Assembly: GCF_020103695.1 (NCBI RefSeq)
Contig: NZ_JAHXBF010000021.1
Span: 186,001 to 250,000 of the forward strand
Reading direction: 5' to 3'
DNA from: Hyalangium versicolor
GTDB taxonomy: Bacteria > Myxococcota > Myxococcia > Myxococcales > Myxococcaceae
DNA: 64,000 bases
In this document: positions 33,384 to 42,496 of the stretch, one piece after another
How positions within the stretch are numbered: position 1 is the first letter of the stretch
Layout of the letters: each line of letters starts with the position of its first letter
Translations under genes and position numbers: made by a program
The notes under the pieces: model-generated
Database searches by the model: none
What the model was told of the DNA's origin: nothing
Seen by the model: only the letters and a program-made list of their open reading frames with translations

Positions 33384-36284
33384 TCACCGCGTGGAGGAGG
33401 GGCCTCGGCTCACCAATTCCTGGACGATCTGCCGCAGCGCGGGCTCGTTGAAGGGCTTCTCCAGCTTCGGGTTGGGAATGGCCTCCAGGAACTCGCGCGC
33501 GTTGGCGGTGAAGGCACCGCCCGACACGAAGATGAAGCGCCGCTCCAGCCCCGAGTGCGAGCGGCGCACCGCCTCGTAGAGGTCCTTGCCTCCGAGGTCC
33601 GGCATCATCACGTCGCACAGCACCGCGTCGAAGTGGTCCGGCTCGCGCTGCAGCCGCTCCAGGGCCTGGCGCCCACCGGCGGCGACTTCGACCTCGTGAT
33701 CCTTGAGGATACGCCGCAGCACCTTGCCCACGCCGGGCTCGTCGTCCACCACCAGCACGCGCCCGCGGCGCTGGGGGACGTGCACCGGCGTCGGCTGGTT
33801 GGTGGGCCTCGAGCGCGTGCGCGGCTCCAGGGACGGCAGGATGACGCGGAAGGTGGTGCCCTTGCCCAGTTCGCTCTCGACGGAAATCTCACCGCCCAGG
33901 TTGGTGATGATGCCGTGGCAGATGGACAGGCCCAGGCCCGTGCCCACGCCCACCGGCTTGGTGGTGAAGAACGGATCGAAGATGCGGCCCAGCGCCTCGC
34001 GCGGGATTCCCGAGCCGGAGTCCTGCACCTCGATGAGCACGCGGCCGGGGTCCAACCGCCGGGTGACGAGCCGGATGGCGTTGTGGTGGGCCTGGCCCTC
34101 GGGGATGGCCTGCGCGGCGTTCACCACCAGGTTGAGGAACACCTGGGACAGGCGGCTCTCGTTGGCCATGACGCTGGGCACCGGACCGAAGTCCTTGTGC
34201 AGCTGCGCGCGGTGGCGGATCTCGTTGGCCGCCATCATCACCACCGAGTCCAGCACCTGGTGCACGTCCACCGGGGATAGGCGCTCCTCGTCCGGCCGCG
34301 AGAATGTCTTGAGCTGGCGGACGATCTGCCGCACGCGCTCGGCGCCCTCGTACGCCTCGCCGAGCACCTCCTGCCACTCCACCAGATCCATCTCCGCGCG
34401 GGTGCGCAGCCGCGGAGTGCCCGTGGGGTGGTTCGTGCTGCCGGCGCCACTGGCCTCCAGCGAGAGCTGGCTGCGCCGCATCTCCTCGGAGAGGAAGCTC
34501 AGATTGGAGATGACGAAGGCCAGCGGGTTGTTGATCTCGTGCGCGATGCCCGCAGCCAGCGTGCCCACCGAGGCCAGTCGGTCCGCCAGCGTCAGGCGGT
34601 CCCGGAGGTGGCGCTGCTCGGTGACGTCGCGAGCGATGGAGACCACCGCGGGGGCTCCGTCGAAGAGCAGGGGCAGCGAGACGATCTCCGCCACGCGCGT
34701 CTTGCCGTCACGCCGCACCAGCCGGCGCTCACCGGTGACCATGCCCTTGATTCCGCTGGGGTCGGGCGGCGGGCCGGGCACCTGCTCCTCGTCGTCTTCG
34801 ACGAACTGCGCCAGCACGCGGCCGACGAGCTGATCCGGCCGATCGAACCCGAGCGCGGACACGAGCGCCATGTTGGCGTAGACGATGCGCCCATCGCGCT
34901 GGATGGCCGCCGCGTCCGGCACGCCCTCGAGGAGGATGCGGAAGCTGGCCTCGGAGAGCTTGAGGGCCTCCTCCACCTCGCGGCGATCGGTGATGTCGCG
35001 GGCGATGCCCTCCACCAGCACTGGGCGCCCGGTGCCGTCCATCACGGGAGCCACGGTGTGCTCCAGCCACCGGGTCCGCCCGTTCTTCGCGGTGAAGCGC
35101 AGCACCATCGGCTTGGAGCCCACCTGCTGTGGCGTCTCCAGCAGCTGGGTGAGCGAGGGCAGGTCTCCCGGGTGCACGAGCTGCTTCCACAGCTCGGGGT
35201 TCGCGTAGTGCTCCTCGGGGCTGTAGCCCAGGCGGTCCGTCACCACGCGGCTCACGTAGAGGAAGGAGCGCGGGGGCTCCAGCTGGTAGCGGTACTGGAT
35301 GTCCGAGGCGTTCTCGGCCAGCTGCCGGTAGCGCGTCTCGCGCTCGCGCAGGGCGCTCTCGGACTGCCGGTGCTCCAACTCCAGCGAGATGGCGCCGGCC
35401 GCGGCCGACAGCAGATCCACCTCCAGCCGGTCCCACTCGCGCGCCTCGGAACAGTTATCGAAGCCGATGAAACCCGCCCACGTGCCGTTGACGCGCAGGG
35501 GAAGGATCAGCAGGGACAGGATGCTCTGGGGCTCGAGGATGGCCCGCTCGGAGGCGGGGAAGTCCTTCACCTTGCCGGAGACGACGTCGCCGCGCGAGAG
35601 CAGCTCCTCCCAGCGCTTGAAGTCCCGCTCCATGGGCACGCCCTGGGGCGACTCGGCGCCGACCACCGGCTTGACGTCGGGCGCGCACCACTCGGCGCGC
35701 AGGTGCATGATGTGCTGCCCGGTGTCGCCGCGGAGCACCTCGAAGAGGTAGACGCGGCCCGCGCCCGAGGCCCGGCCGATGGGCTCCAGCACTTCCTTGT
35801 TGGGGCTGCCCTCCTGCTGCGCGGCGAGCAGCCGCTGCTGCATCTCCACCAGCGCGTTCAGGTAGCGCTCGCGCCGGACCAGCGCGTCACGGGTGCGCCG
35901 CCGCTCGCCGATATCGGTGAGCGTGCCGCACAGGCCCTGCACGGTGCCGTCCTCGCCTTGCAAGGGCCGGACGAACACCTCGACCCAGGCCAGGCTGCCG
36001 TCACGCTTGCGGTAGGCCACCTCGTGGCGGGCGTGTTCCACCTTCCGCGCGAGCACCGACTGGAACAGCTCCTGGGTGCGCGGCCGATCCTCCTGTCGGA
36101 GGAACTCCGTCGCGTCACGGCCCAGGGTCTCCTCGGGCGTGAAGCCGGTCAGCGCCGTCCAGGCGGGGTTGAGGAAGGTCCAGTGCCCTTTCGGATCCGT
36201 CTGGAACACCACTTCCTCGAGGCCGTCGATGATCTGCCGGTAGAGGTGCTCGCTGGGGCTGGAAGCTAGGGGGGCCGGAGACAT
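33384..36284 (-). CDS. Hybrid sensor histidine kinase with receiver (PAS-GAF-PAS-PAS-HK-REC)
   Basis: 966 residues, no membrane segment, so a cytoplasmic sensor. Order: PAS (~10-130), GAF (~150-305), PAS (~315-440), PAS (~443-560), dimerisation domain with His582 (AAGIAHEINNPLAF), ATPase domain with N box, DSGSGIP and GTGLGLS (~690-835), and a C-terminal receiver (~850-965) with Asp in LCDVMMPD. All phosphotransfer residues are present. Divergent from the kinase at 36576. Output unknown; it may feed a separate phosphotransfer protein. Confidence 0.93.
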   Translation of the reverse strand: MSPAPLASSPSEHLYRQIIDGLEEVVFQTDPKGHWTFLNPAWTALTGFTPEETLGRDATEFLRQEDRPRTQELFQSVLARKVEHARHEVAYRKRDGSLAWVEVFVRPLQGEDGTVQGLCGTLTDIGERRRTRDALVRRERYLNALVEMQQRLLAAQQEGSPNKEVLEPIGRASGAGRVYLFEVLRGDTGQHIMHLRAEWCAPDVKPVVGAESPQGVPMERDFKRWEELLSRGDVVSGKVKDFPASERAILEPQSILSLLILPLRVNGTWAGFIGFDNCSEAREWDRLEVDLLSAAAGAISLELEHRQSESALRERETRYRQLAENASDIQYRYQLEPPRSFLYVSRVVTDRLGYSPEEHYANPELWKQLVHPGDLPSLTQLLETPQQVGSKPMVLRFTAKNGRTRWLEHTVAPVMDGTGRPVLVEGIARDITDRREVEEALKLSEASFRILLEGVPDAAAIQRDGRIVYANMALVSALGFDRPDQLVGRVLAQFVEDDEEQVPGPPPDPSGIKGMVTGERRLVRRDGKTRVAEIVSLPLLFDGAPAVVSIARDVTEQRHLRDRLTLADRLASVGTLAAGIAHEINNPLAFVISNLSFLSEEMRRSQLSLEASGAGSTNHPTGTPRLRTRAEMDLVEWQEVLGEAYEGAERVRQIVRQLKTFSRPDEERLSPVDVHQVLDSVVMMAANEIRHRAQLHKDFGPVPSVMANESRLSQVFLNLVVNAAQAIPEGQAHHNAIRLVTRRLDPGRVLIEVQDSGSGIPREALGRIFDPFFTTKPVGVGTGLGLSICHGIITNLGGEISVESELGKGTTFRVILPSLEPRTRSRPTNQPTPVHVPQRRGRVLVVDDEPGVGKVLRRILKDHEVEVAAGGRQALERLQREPDHFDAVLCDVMMPDLGGKDLYEAVRRSHSGLERRFIFVSGGAFTANAREFLEAIPNPKLEKPFNEPALRQIVQELVSRGPSSTR

Positions 36285-36575
36285 GGCTCAAGAAGCCTCG
36301 GAGGTCAGACCCCCAGTATCTCACGGCTGCGGGGGCTGATGCCGGTGGTTGAACGGTGACGGGGGTCGACGGGGATGAAGGTCCCTGAAAATCCGATGTA
36401 CGACAAGTTGGGTCACGAGGCACCCGTCAGCTTGCTCCACGAGAAGTCGGTCGCGCTCTTTCTTCCATGTCGTCCCGGGTAGGAGCCAGGCCTGCATGGC
36501 GGGCACGCGGGGGGTGTCTTCCGGAAACTCCGGCAGGTCGAGCAAGATGGAGTGCCCCTTGGGGGGATCATCGGA

Positions 36576-38303
36576 ATGGCATTGGATCGAGCTCCGCTGG
36601 CCGCGGCGGTAGAGGCCGAAGCGCCCGAGACAGCAGTCGAGCCAGAGGCGCCTTTACCGCGCGCCAGGCGGAGCCGCACGCAGGACGGGAACCTGATGCG
36701 GCGGCTGTTGCGGGTGCCGCTGCCGGCGCTGCTGATTACCGATCCCGAGGGGCGGCTGCTGGATGCGAATGACACCTTCTTGAGGCTGACGGGGCTGACG
36801 CGCGAGGCGGTGGAGGCGGGGCAGGTGCGTTGGGACGCGCTGGCGGCGCCGGAGACGCCCTCGGCGGGAGCGCAGGCGGTGGACGCGCTGCGTCGGCTGG
36901 GGACGGCGGGCCCGCTGGAGACGGAGTATGTGCGGGCGGACGGCACGCGGGTGCCGGTGGTGTTGGCGGCGCTGGGGTTGGAGGGGCCGGAGCGCACGCT
37001 GGTGCTGGTGCAGGATCTGACGCCGCGTCGGCGGGCGGAGGAGGCGCTGCGGTTCCTCTCGGACGCCAGCCGGGAGCTGGCCGAGGTGAGGGCCGAGCCG
37101 GACGCCATCCTGGCGGGCGTGGCGCACCTGGCGGCGAGCTCGGTGGCCTCGTGGTGTCTGGTGGACATGCTGGAGGAGGACGGGACGTTCCGTCGGGTGG
37201 CGGCGGCGCACCGGGATCCGACGCGCGAGGTGCTGCTGCGCGAGGCGCCGAGGTATTCGGCCAGCCAGGAGACGGGCAGTGCGCTTTTCCAGGCGCTGGC
37301 GCGAGGCGAATCCCGCCTCTACCCGGACTTCCTGCCGGAGCACATGGAACAGATGACGCGCACGCCGGAGGAGCTCCAGCAGTTGGAGCGGCTGGGGGCG
37401 CTGTCGATGATGCTGATCCCCATGCGCTCGCGAGGGCAGGCGGTGGGGCTGTTCACCTTCGCCTCGTGTGATGCGGGCCGGCGCTACGGTCCGGAAGATC
37501 TGGAGATGGTGGAGGAGCTGTCCCGCCGGGTGGTGGCGGCGGTGGACAACGCCCGGCTCTACCACGAGGCGCAGGAGGCGGTGCGCCTGAGGGACGAGTT
37601 CCTGGGCATCGCGAGCCACGAGCTGAAGACGCCGCTGACGCCGCTGCGGCTGAAGCTGCAGGCGATGCAGCGTCAGGCCAGCGAGGCGATGCTGGGCGGC
37701 ACGCCGATGCCCCCCGAGAAGGTCTCGGACGCGCTGGAGGTGGCGCTGAGGCAGGTGCGCAAGCTGACGGACCTGGTGGACAACCTGCTGGACGTGTCGC
37801 GGATCAGCGCGGGTCGGCTTCGGCTGGAGCTGGAGGAGGTCGACCTCTCGTCGGTGGCGGCGGAGCTGCTCTCGCGGTTTGCGCCATCGGCGGAGAAGCT
37901 GGGCTGCGCACTGGAGCTGCACGCGCCGGAGCCGGTGTTCGGCCGGTGGGATCGGCTGCGGGTGGAGCAGGTGGTGACGAACCTGCTGTCGAACGCGCTG
38001 AAGTATGGAGCGGGCCGGCCGGTGGTGGTGCGGGTGGAGGAGGACGGCGAGCGGGCGCGGCTGACGGTGGAGGACCAGGGCATCGGCATCGCGGAGGAGG
38101 ACCTGGGGCGCATCTTCGAGCGCTTCGAGCGCGCGGTGAGCGATCGGCACTACGGCGGTCTGGGGCTGGGGCTCTACATCACCCGGCAGATCGTCGAGGC
38201 GTTTGGCGGCACGGTGCGAGTGACGAGCAGCCCGGGCAACGGCTCCACGTTCACGCTGGAGCTCCCTCGCGGCCAGCTGCCCATCATCCCGTCCATCGGC
38301 TGA
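36576..38303 (+). CDS. Soluble sensor histidine kinase (PAS-GAF-HK)
   Basis: 575 residues from ATG 36576 (GGGGGGATC upstream); GTG 36552 is an alternative. A PAS domain (~45-150), a GAF domain (~165-330) and a kinase core with His348 (GIASHELKTPLTPLR), an N box (VTNLLSNALKYG), DQGIGIA and GLGLGLY. No receiver. Its end overlaps the end of the convergent membrane kinase gene by 20 bp. GAF and PAS suggest small-molecule or redox sensing. Confidence 0.92.
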   Translation: MALDRAPLAAAVEAEAPETAVEPEAPLPRARRSRTQDGNLMRRLLRVPLPALLITDPEGRLLDANDTFLRLTGLTREAVEAGQVRWDALAAPETPSAGAQAVDALRRLGTAGPLETEYVRADGTRVPVVLAALGLEGPERTLVLVQDLTPRRRAEEALRFLSDASRELAEVRAEPDAILAGVAHLAASSVASWCLVDMLEEDGTFRRVAAAHRDPTREVLLREAPRYSASQETGSALFQALARGESRLYPDFLPEHMEQMTRTPEELQQLERLGALSMMLIPMRSRGQAVGLFTFASCDAGRRYGPEDLEMVEELSRRVVAAVDNARLYHEAQEAVRLRDEFLGIASHELKTPLTPLRLKLQAMQRQASEAMLGGTPMPPEKVSDALEVALRQVRKLTDLVDNLLDVSRISAGRLRLELEEVDLSSVAAELLSRFAPSAEKLGCALELHAPEPVFGRWDRLRVEQVVTNLLSNALKYGAGRPVVVRVEEDGERARLTVEDQGIGIAEEDLGRIFERFERAVSDRHYGGLGLGLYITRQIVEAFGGTVRVTSSPGNGSTFTLELPRGQLPIIPSIG

Positions 38304-40845
38304 GAGACGCTTCACCCGGGAGGCCCGTGGAGGGCTTGCCCGCGATGGGAGCTGGGTCTGGCTGGGGAACGGCCTGGATGGGAGCCCGAGGCAGTTGGAC
38401 GTGGAAGCTGCTGCCCTGCTGAGAGCCCTCGCTCTCGGCCCAGATGACGCCGCCGTGGCGCTCGACGATCTCTCGGCAGATGAACAGGCCCAGGCCCAGC
38501 CCGCCGAAGTGGCGTGAGGTGGCGTTGGAGGCGCGAGAGAACGGCTGGAACAGGCGCTGCAGGCTCTCGGGAGGGATGCCGATGCCCTGGTCCCGGACCC
38601 GCAGCTCCACGTACGAGGCCGTCACGCCGAACGAGATGCGCACCGTTCCTCCCTGCGGCGAGTAGCGCACGGCGTTGCTGAGCAGGTTGGTGATGACCTG
38701 ATCCAGCCGCGTCGCGTCCCAGACGCCCTCGAGCGGACCAGGAGGGGGCTCCAGCTCGAAGTGCAGGCCCTCGGCGCCGCGCAGCTCGAAGCGCTCGAGC
38801 ACCTCGTTCACGACGGGGAGCAGGTCCACCGGCTTGCAGATCAGCTCGAGGCGTCCGGACTGGATGCGAGCGGTGTCCAGCAGATCATCCACGAGGCGCG
38901 CCAGCCGGTCGGTCTGCCGGGACATGGAGCGCAGGGCCTTGAGGAGCCACTCGCGCTCCGGGCTCTCCGGGCTCTGCTCCAGGCGCTGGAGGGTGAGGCT
39001 GGCGAAGCCCTTGAGCGGAGTGAGCGGGGTGCGCAGCTCGTGGCTGGCCACGCTGAGGAACTCCTCGCGAACCTTCACCGCGTCGCGCAGCTCCACCTGG
39101 GTGGCGCCGGTGCGGATGGCCATGTCGTTGAAGCCGCGAGCCAGCTCGCCCAGCTCGTCGTCCTCCTCCACGTCGACGCGCCGGTCCAGGTCTCCCGCGG
39201 CCAGGGCGGCGGTGGCCTCGCGCAGGGCCGTCAGCCGTCGGATGACATCCCGGGCGACGAACTGGGAGAGCGCCAGCGCCAGCAGGACGCCGAACACGAG
39301 CATTCCCACCACTGCCGCGCTCATCCGGGTGATGGCCGCGTAGGCCACGCCCAACTCCTGCGTCACCACCACGCTCCACTGCGTGCCGGGCACGGCGGCC
39401 TGGGCTCCGAGGATGCGGCGGTCCACGGCGTCGAAGGTCTCGATGACCAACTGCCCCGAGCTCGTCACCGCCTTGCGGAGGGCCTCGGGCAGGCGGGCGG
39501 GGCTGAGCATGGGAGCGCTGGGAGCGGTGTCCCGAATCACCTGGAGGCTGCTCCGGTCCAGCACCTGGACGTGGAAGCGCCGGGCGGCGGGGGTGGAGGC
39601 CGCCGCGAGCTGCTTGAGCGACAACAGTCCGACCAGCGCGCCCCGGCGGTGTCCACGCTCCTCGAAGGGCAGGGCCAGGGCCACATAGGGACGGGGGCCT
39701 CGATGGATGAAGGGCTCGGAGACGATCTCGGTGAACGTCGGCAGGGGGCCAAGCCCCTGGATGTTCGCGGAGGAGGCGAGCACCGCACCCTTCGCGTCCA
39801 TGGCGATGACGGTCCCAAAGGGGCGCGGGCGCGTGGCGACGTTGAGCAGATAGGGCTCGAGGCGGCTTGCATCTCCGTCCGCGAAGGCCGCACGGAAGCC
39901 GGGAGTGTCCAGCAGCAGCCGCAGGTCCTCGCGAGCTTCCTCGATGTAGCGCCGCACGAAGTCGGCCTCGCCCGTGGCGGTGCGCACCGTATCCTCGCGC
40001 ACCTGCTCTTCGATGGCGCGTTGGGCGAGGAACGAGGCGACGGCCCCCAGGGCGAGCAGCGGCACGAGCCCGGCGAAGGCCAGGCCGCGCAGCAACTTCC
40101 AGCCGACGGTGCGCGGAGCGCGGGGACGCCAGGCCACCGCCTCGGCCACGCAGCCCAGGGTGATGATGACGTACACGGACATGCCCATCCAGAACTGGCC
40201 ACGGCCGAGCGCCCAGGACAGCAGGCCATAGGGCAGGGCCATGGCTCCCATCACCGCGCGAGGCAGCCACGGGCGCCACCGGCGGAGGGGCAGCAGGAGC
40301 GCCAGGCCCGCGGCCATGAAGAGCACGCCCGTCATGGCCATGACGGGAGACAGGTAGGCGTAGATGGCGGGAGGAAAGCGCTCGGGCGCGACGATCATCG
40401 GCGGGCCGAAGCACAGGCCGATGATGCCGACGAAACCGCGGAACAGCGGCCGGCGGCGGAAGGAGGGTAGGGCCTCCAGGGCGAGCCCGATGAAGAGCAA
40501 CGGATAGAGGATGGTGCCGGTGAAGCTGCCGCTGAGGACATTGAGCACCCACCAGTACGCGGTGGTGGTGATGATGAAGCCCACGCGTCCCAACACATCC
40601 AGCCACCGAGGGGCGCGGGGGTAGAGCAGGGAGCCCAGCATCGCCAGGCTGCTGGCGAGGTAGGTGATGCCCATCTCTCTGACGTACGGGTACAGGGGGC
40701 GGAAGGAGGCGACCCGGAACTCGTATGGCACATAGGTCATCAGCACTCCGAAGAGGAGGCCGATGAGCGCCGCGGGCCAGGTGAGGACCAGCGGCGTTGG
40801 TGGGGCAGGCGCGCTGGCGGGGCCCGAATGGGAGAAGGGTGCCAT
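38284..40845 (-). CDS. Membrane-bound sensor histidine kinase with extracytoplasmic sensor and HAMP
   Basis: 853 residues. Seven or eight N-terminal membrane segments (~20-240) of a multi-pass sensory type are followed by another (~253-275), an extracytoplasmic Cache-like region (~280-500; TRPRPFGTVIAMDAKGAVLA), a further membrane segment (~508-530), HAMP (~530-585) and the kinase core with His602 (SVASHELRTPLTPLKGF), DQGIGIP and GLGLGLF. Combining a multi-pass module with a Cache-type sensor suggests two inputs. No response regulator is adjacent; the NtrC-type regulator at 7-8.3 kb is an unpaired candidate. Confidence 0.9.
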   Translation of the reverse strand: MAPFSHSGPASAPAPPTPLVLTWPAALIGLLFGVLMTYVPYEFRVASFRPLYPYVREMGITYLASSLAMLGSLLYPRAPRWLDVLGRVGFIITTTAYWWVLNVLSGSFTGTILYPLLFIGLALEALPSFRRRPLFRGFVGIIGLCFGPPMIVAPERFPPAIYAYLSPVMAMTGVLFMAAGLALLLPLRRWRPWLPRAVMGAMALPYGLLSWALGRGQFWMGMSVYVIITLGCVAEAVAWRPRAPRTVGWKLLRGLAFAGLVPLLALGAVASFLAQRAIEEQVREDTVRTATGEADFVRRYIEEAREDLRLLLDTPGFRAAFADGDASRLEPYLLNVATRPRPFGTVIAMDAKGAVLASSANIQGLGPLPTFTEIVSEPFIHRGPRPYVALALPFEERGHRRGALVGLLSLKQLAAASTPAARRFHVQVLDRSSLQVIRDTAPSAPMLSPARLPEALRKAVTSSGQLVIETFDAVDRRILGAQAAVPGTQWSVVVTQELGVAYAAITRMSAAVVGMLVFGVLLALALSQFVARDVIRRLTALREATAALAAGDLDRRVDVEEDDELGELARGFNDMAIRTGATQVELRDAVKVREEFLSVASHELRTPLTPLKGFASLTLQRLEQSPESPEREWLLKALRSMSRQTDRLARLVDDLLDTARIQSGRLELICKPVDLLPVVNEVLERFELRGAEGLHFELEPPPGPLEGVWDATRLDQVITNLLSNAVRYSPQGGTVRISFGVTASYVELRVRDQGIGIPPESLQRLFQPFSRASNATSRHFGGLGLGLFICREIVERHGGVIWAESEGSQQGSSFHVQLPRAPIQAVPQPDPAPIAGKPSTGLPGEASLSRWTG

Positions 40846-41042
40846 TCAGGCGAATTGACGCGCGCCGGGGACGCTCAGGGCTATTGCCCGACGGTCGATC
40901 GTTGAAGCTCCAACACGGATCCGCGCGGCGATGTGCAGATCAGACCATCTCGGGCTCAGACGGGCTTACACGCGTCGGCCGGGAGTGTCGACCTGCAAAC
41001 GGGTCGGGAGCGCGGCGGGTTCTGGTCTACAGTGGCGGCGCC

Positions 41043-41324
41043 ATGACACCGAAAGAACTCTCAGAGAAGGCCCGGCAGCTCGTCGCCGAGGGTGCTGTGC
41101 TGCTGGATGTGCGCACGCCGGAGGAGTTCCATCAGGGGCACCCCGAGCCCGCGCGCAACATCCCCGTGCAGGAGCTGCCATATCGGGTGGCCGAGGTGGG
41201 GCCGCCGGGAACGAAGGTGGTGGTGTACTGCGCCAGCGGAGGCCGCAGCGCGATGGCTGCGGGCCTGTTGATGCGCAGCGGCTACACGGACGTCTTCGAC
41301 CTGAAGTCCGTTGCCTACTGGTAG
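41043..41324 (+). CDS. Single-domain rhodanese
   Basis: 93 residues. Typical rhodanese elements: LLDVRTPEEFHQGHPEPARNI and the active-site loop VVYCASGGRSAMAA with the catalytic Cys. Single-domain rhodaneses carry persulfide sulfur in the cytoplasm. The gene stands alone between divergent and convergent neighbours. Confidence 0.92.
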   Translation: MTPKELSEKARQLVAEGAVLLDVRTPEEFHQGHPEPARNIPVQELPYRVAEVGPPGTKVVVYCASGGRSAMAAGLLMRSGYTDVFDLKSVAYW

Positions 41325-41346
41325 GACCTTACCGGTTACCGCCCGG

Positions 41347-42150
41347 CTACCGCGCGGTGCCTACTGATCCACCGGAGGGAGCCGTGGCACCGGGCTGGGT
41401 CGCGCGCTTGGTCGCGAGTCCCCAGATGCCATAGACGACCAGGAGGATGCACCCGTACTGGGCGGGCGTGAGGCCGAAGTAGCGGGCGTCGACGTAGTTG
41501 AGGTCGGTCGCGCGCATGGTGTCGAAGAAGAAGCGGCCGAAGGCGTAGATGATCGCGAGCACGTTCAGCAGGCGGTTCTGGAGCTTGCCGGACTTGCGCA
41601 GGGCGAACAGGAGCCCGGTGATGGCGAACAGGAGGATGGCGTCGTAGAGGCCCAGGTCGTGCCGGGGGCCACCGTAGGGGACGACGGGGTAGTTCACGGC
41701 GAGGAAGAAGTCGGTCCGCAGGCCGGGGTGATCATGGGCGACGAAGCAGCCGATGCGCGCCACGCCCCAGCCGGGAGCCACGCCGAGCGCGAAGGCATCC
41801 GCGTACTTGGAGAAGCTGACCTTGCGGAGTCGGAAGTAGATGACGGCGGCGATGATGCCGCCGAGCAGGCCTCCGAAGGATGACAGGCCGTCCCACACCC
41901 GGAGGATCTGGAACGGGCTCTTGTTGAGCTCCTCGGGGTGGTAGAAGAGCAGGTGGACGAGGTGTCCCGAGACGACGCCCGCGCCCACTCCCCACGGGGA
42001 GTAGTCATGGATCGGATTGGGATCGAGCCCCTGGCGGGCCGACTGATTCACCACGATGCGCGCCGCTAGGAAGATGCCCAGCGCGACGAAGACGCCGAAG
42101 GGCTCGATGGGGCCGATCTTCAGCGAGTGCGGGTCGACATAAGGAATCAA
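41347..42150 (-). CDS. Lgt-like (prolipoprotein diacylglyceryl transferase family) membrane protein, divergent
   Basis: 267 residues with about seven membrane segments and the Lgt layout: LSSFGGLLGG, then GWGVARIGCF, then YDAILLFAITG and YAFGRFFFDTMRATD near the end. Lgt attaches diacylglycerol to lipobox cysteines. Compared with E. coli Lgt, the His of SFHGG is replaced by Phe, GNF by GCF (Asn to Cys) and the ENxG region by HDHPG, while the Arg of GRxG is kept. It may therefore be a specialised paralogue or act on another substrate. The main lgt is presumably elsewhere. Confidence 0.75.
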   Translation of the reverse strand: MIPYVDPHSLKIGPIEPFGVFVALGIFLAARIVVNQSARQGLDPNPIHDYSPWGVGAGVVSGHLVHLLFYHPEELNKSPFQILRVWDGLSSFGGLLGGIIAAVIYFRLRKVSFSKYADAFALGVAPGWGVARIGCFVAHDHPGLRTDFFLAVNYPVVPYGGPRHDLGLYDAILLFAITGLLFALRKSGKLQNRLLNVLAIIYAFGRFFFDTMRATDLNYVDARYFGLTPAQYGCILLVVYGIWGLATKRATQPGATAPSGGSVGTAR

Positions 42151-42496
42151 GAGAGCTCTCCAACGGGCGGGGAATCTCCCCTTACCCGGATGCCACGAAC
42201 CAGAGGAACAAATCGTGGCGCCGAATCATCCAGCCCCACCGCCGGGCTGCTGGCAGGCCGGGGGGGGAGTGCCTTGCATACACCAGGGTTCTTTGGCCGA
42301 CACCGCTTCTGTACGTGATCGGTCACTTTCGCGCACCATCCGCGAAATGGTTCCCAATTCCCGACGTTCCAGGAATGCGCCGAAGGACCTGTACGTCATG
42401 GATTGGCGTCTACTAAGGGAAATCCGTAATTATTTGTCAGGGGCCCTCGGTCTGATTCCACCGTGGGCCGCTGAAGTCCCAAGTGGGGGATGAAAA
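42151..42496. other. 346-bp promoter region upstream of the subtilase cluster
   Basis: No gene seen. The last ~130 bp contain an AT-richer stretch (GTAATTATTTGTC near 42427) before the first subtilase start, a likely promoter area. The left end holds the promoter of the minus-strand Lgt-like gene. I found no convincing sigma-54 consensus. Confidence 0.4.

Noticed and set aside
36321..36545. Minus-strand frame of 74 residues between two divergent kinase genes
   Set aside because: Fairly protein-like at first, but it has only a TTG start, would fill the promoter gap of both kinases, and its codon bias fades toward the end.
42285..42310. Sigma-54 promoter (TTGGCCGACACCGCT) upstream of the subtilases
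   Set aside because: The GC element at -12 is not at the required distance.
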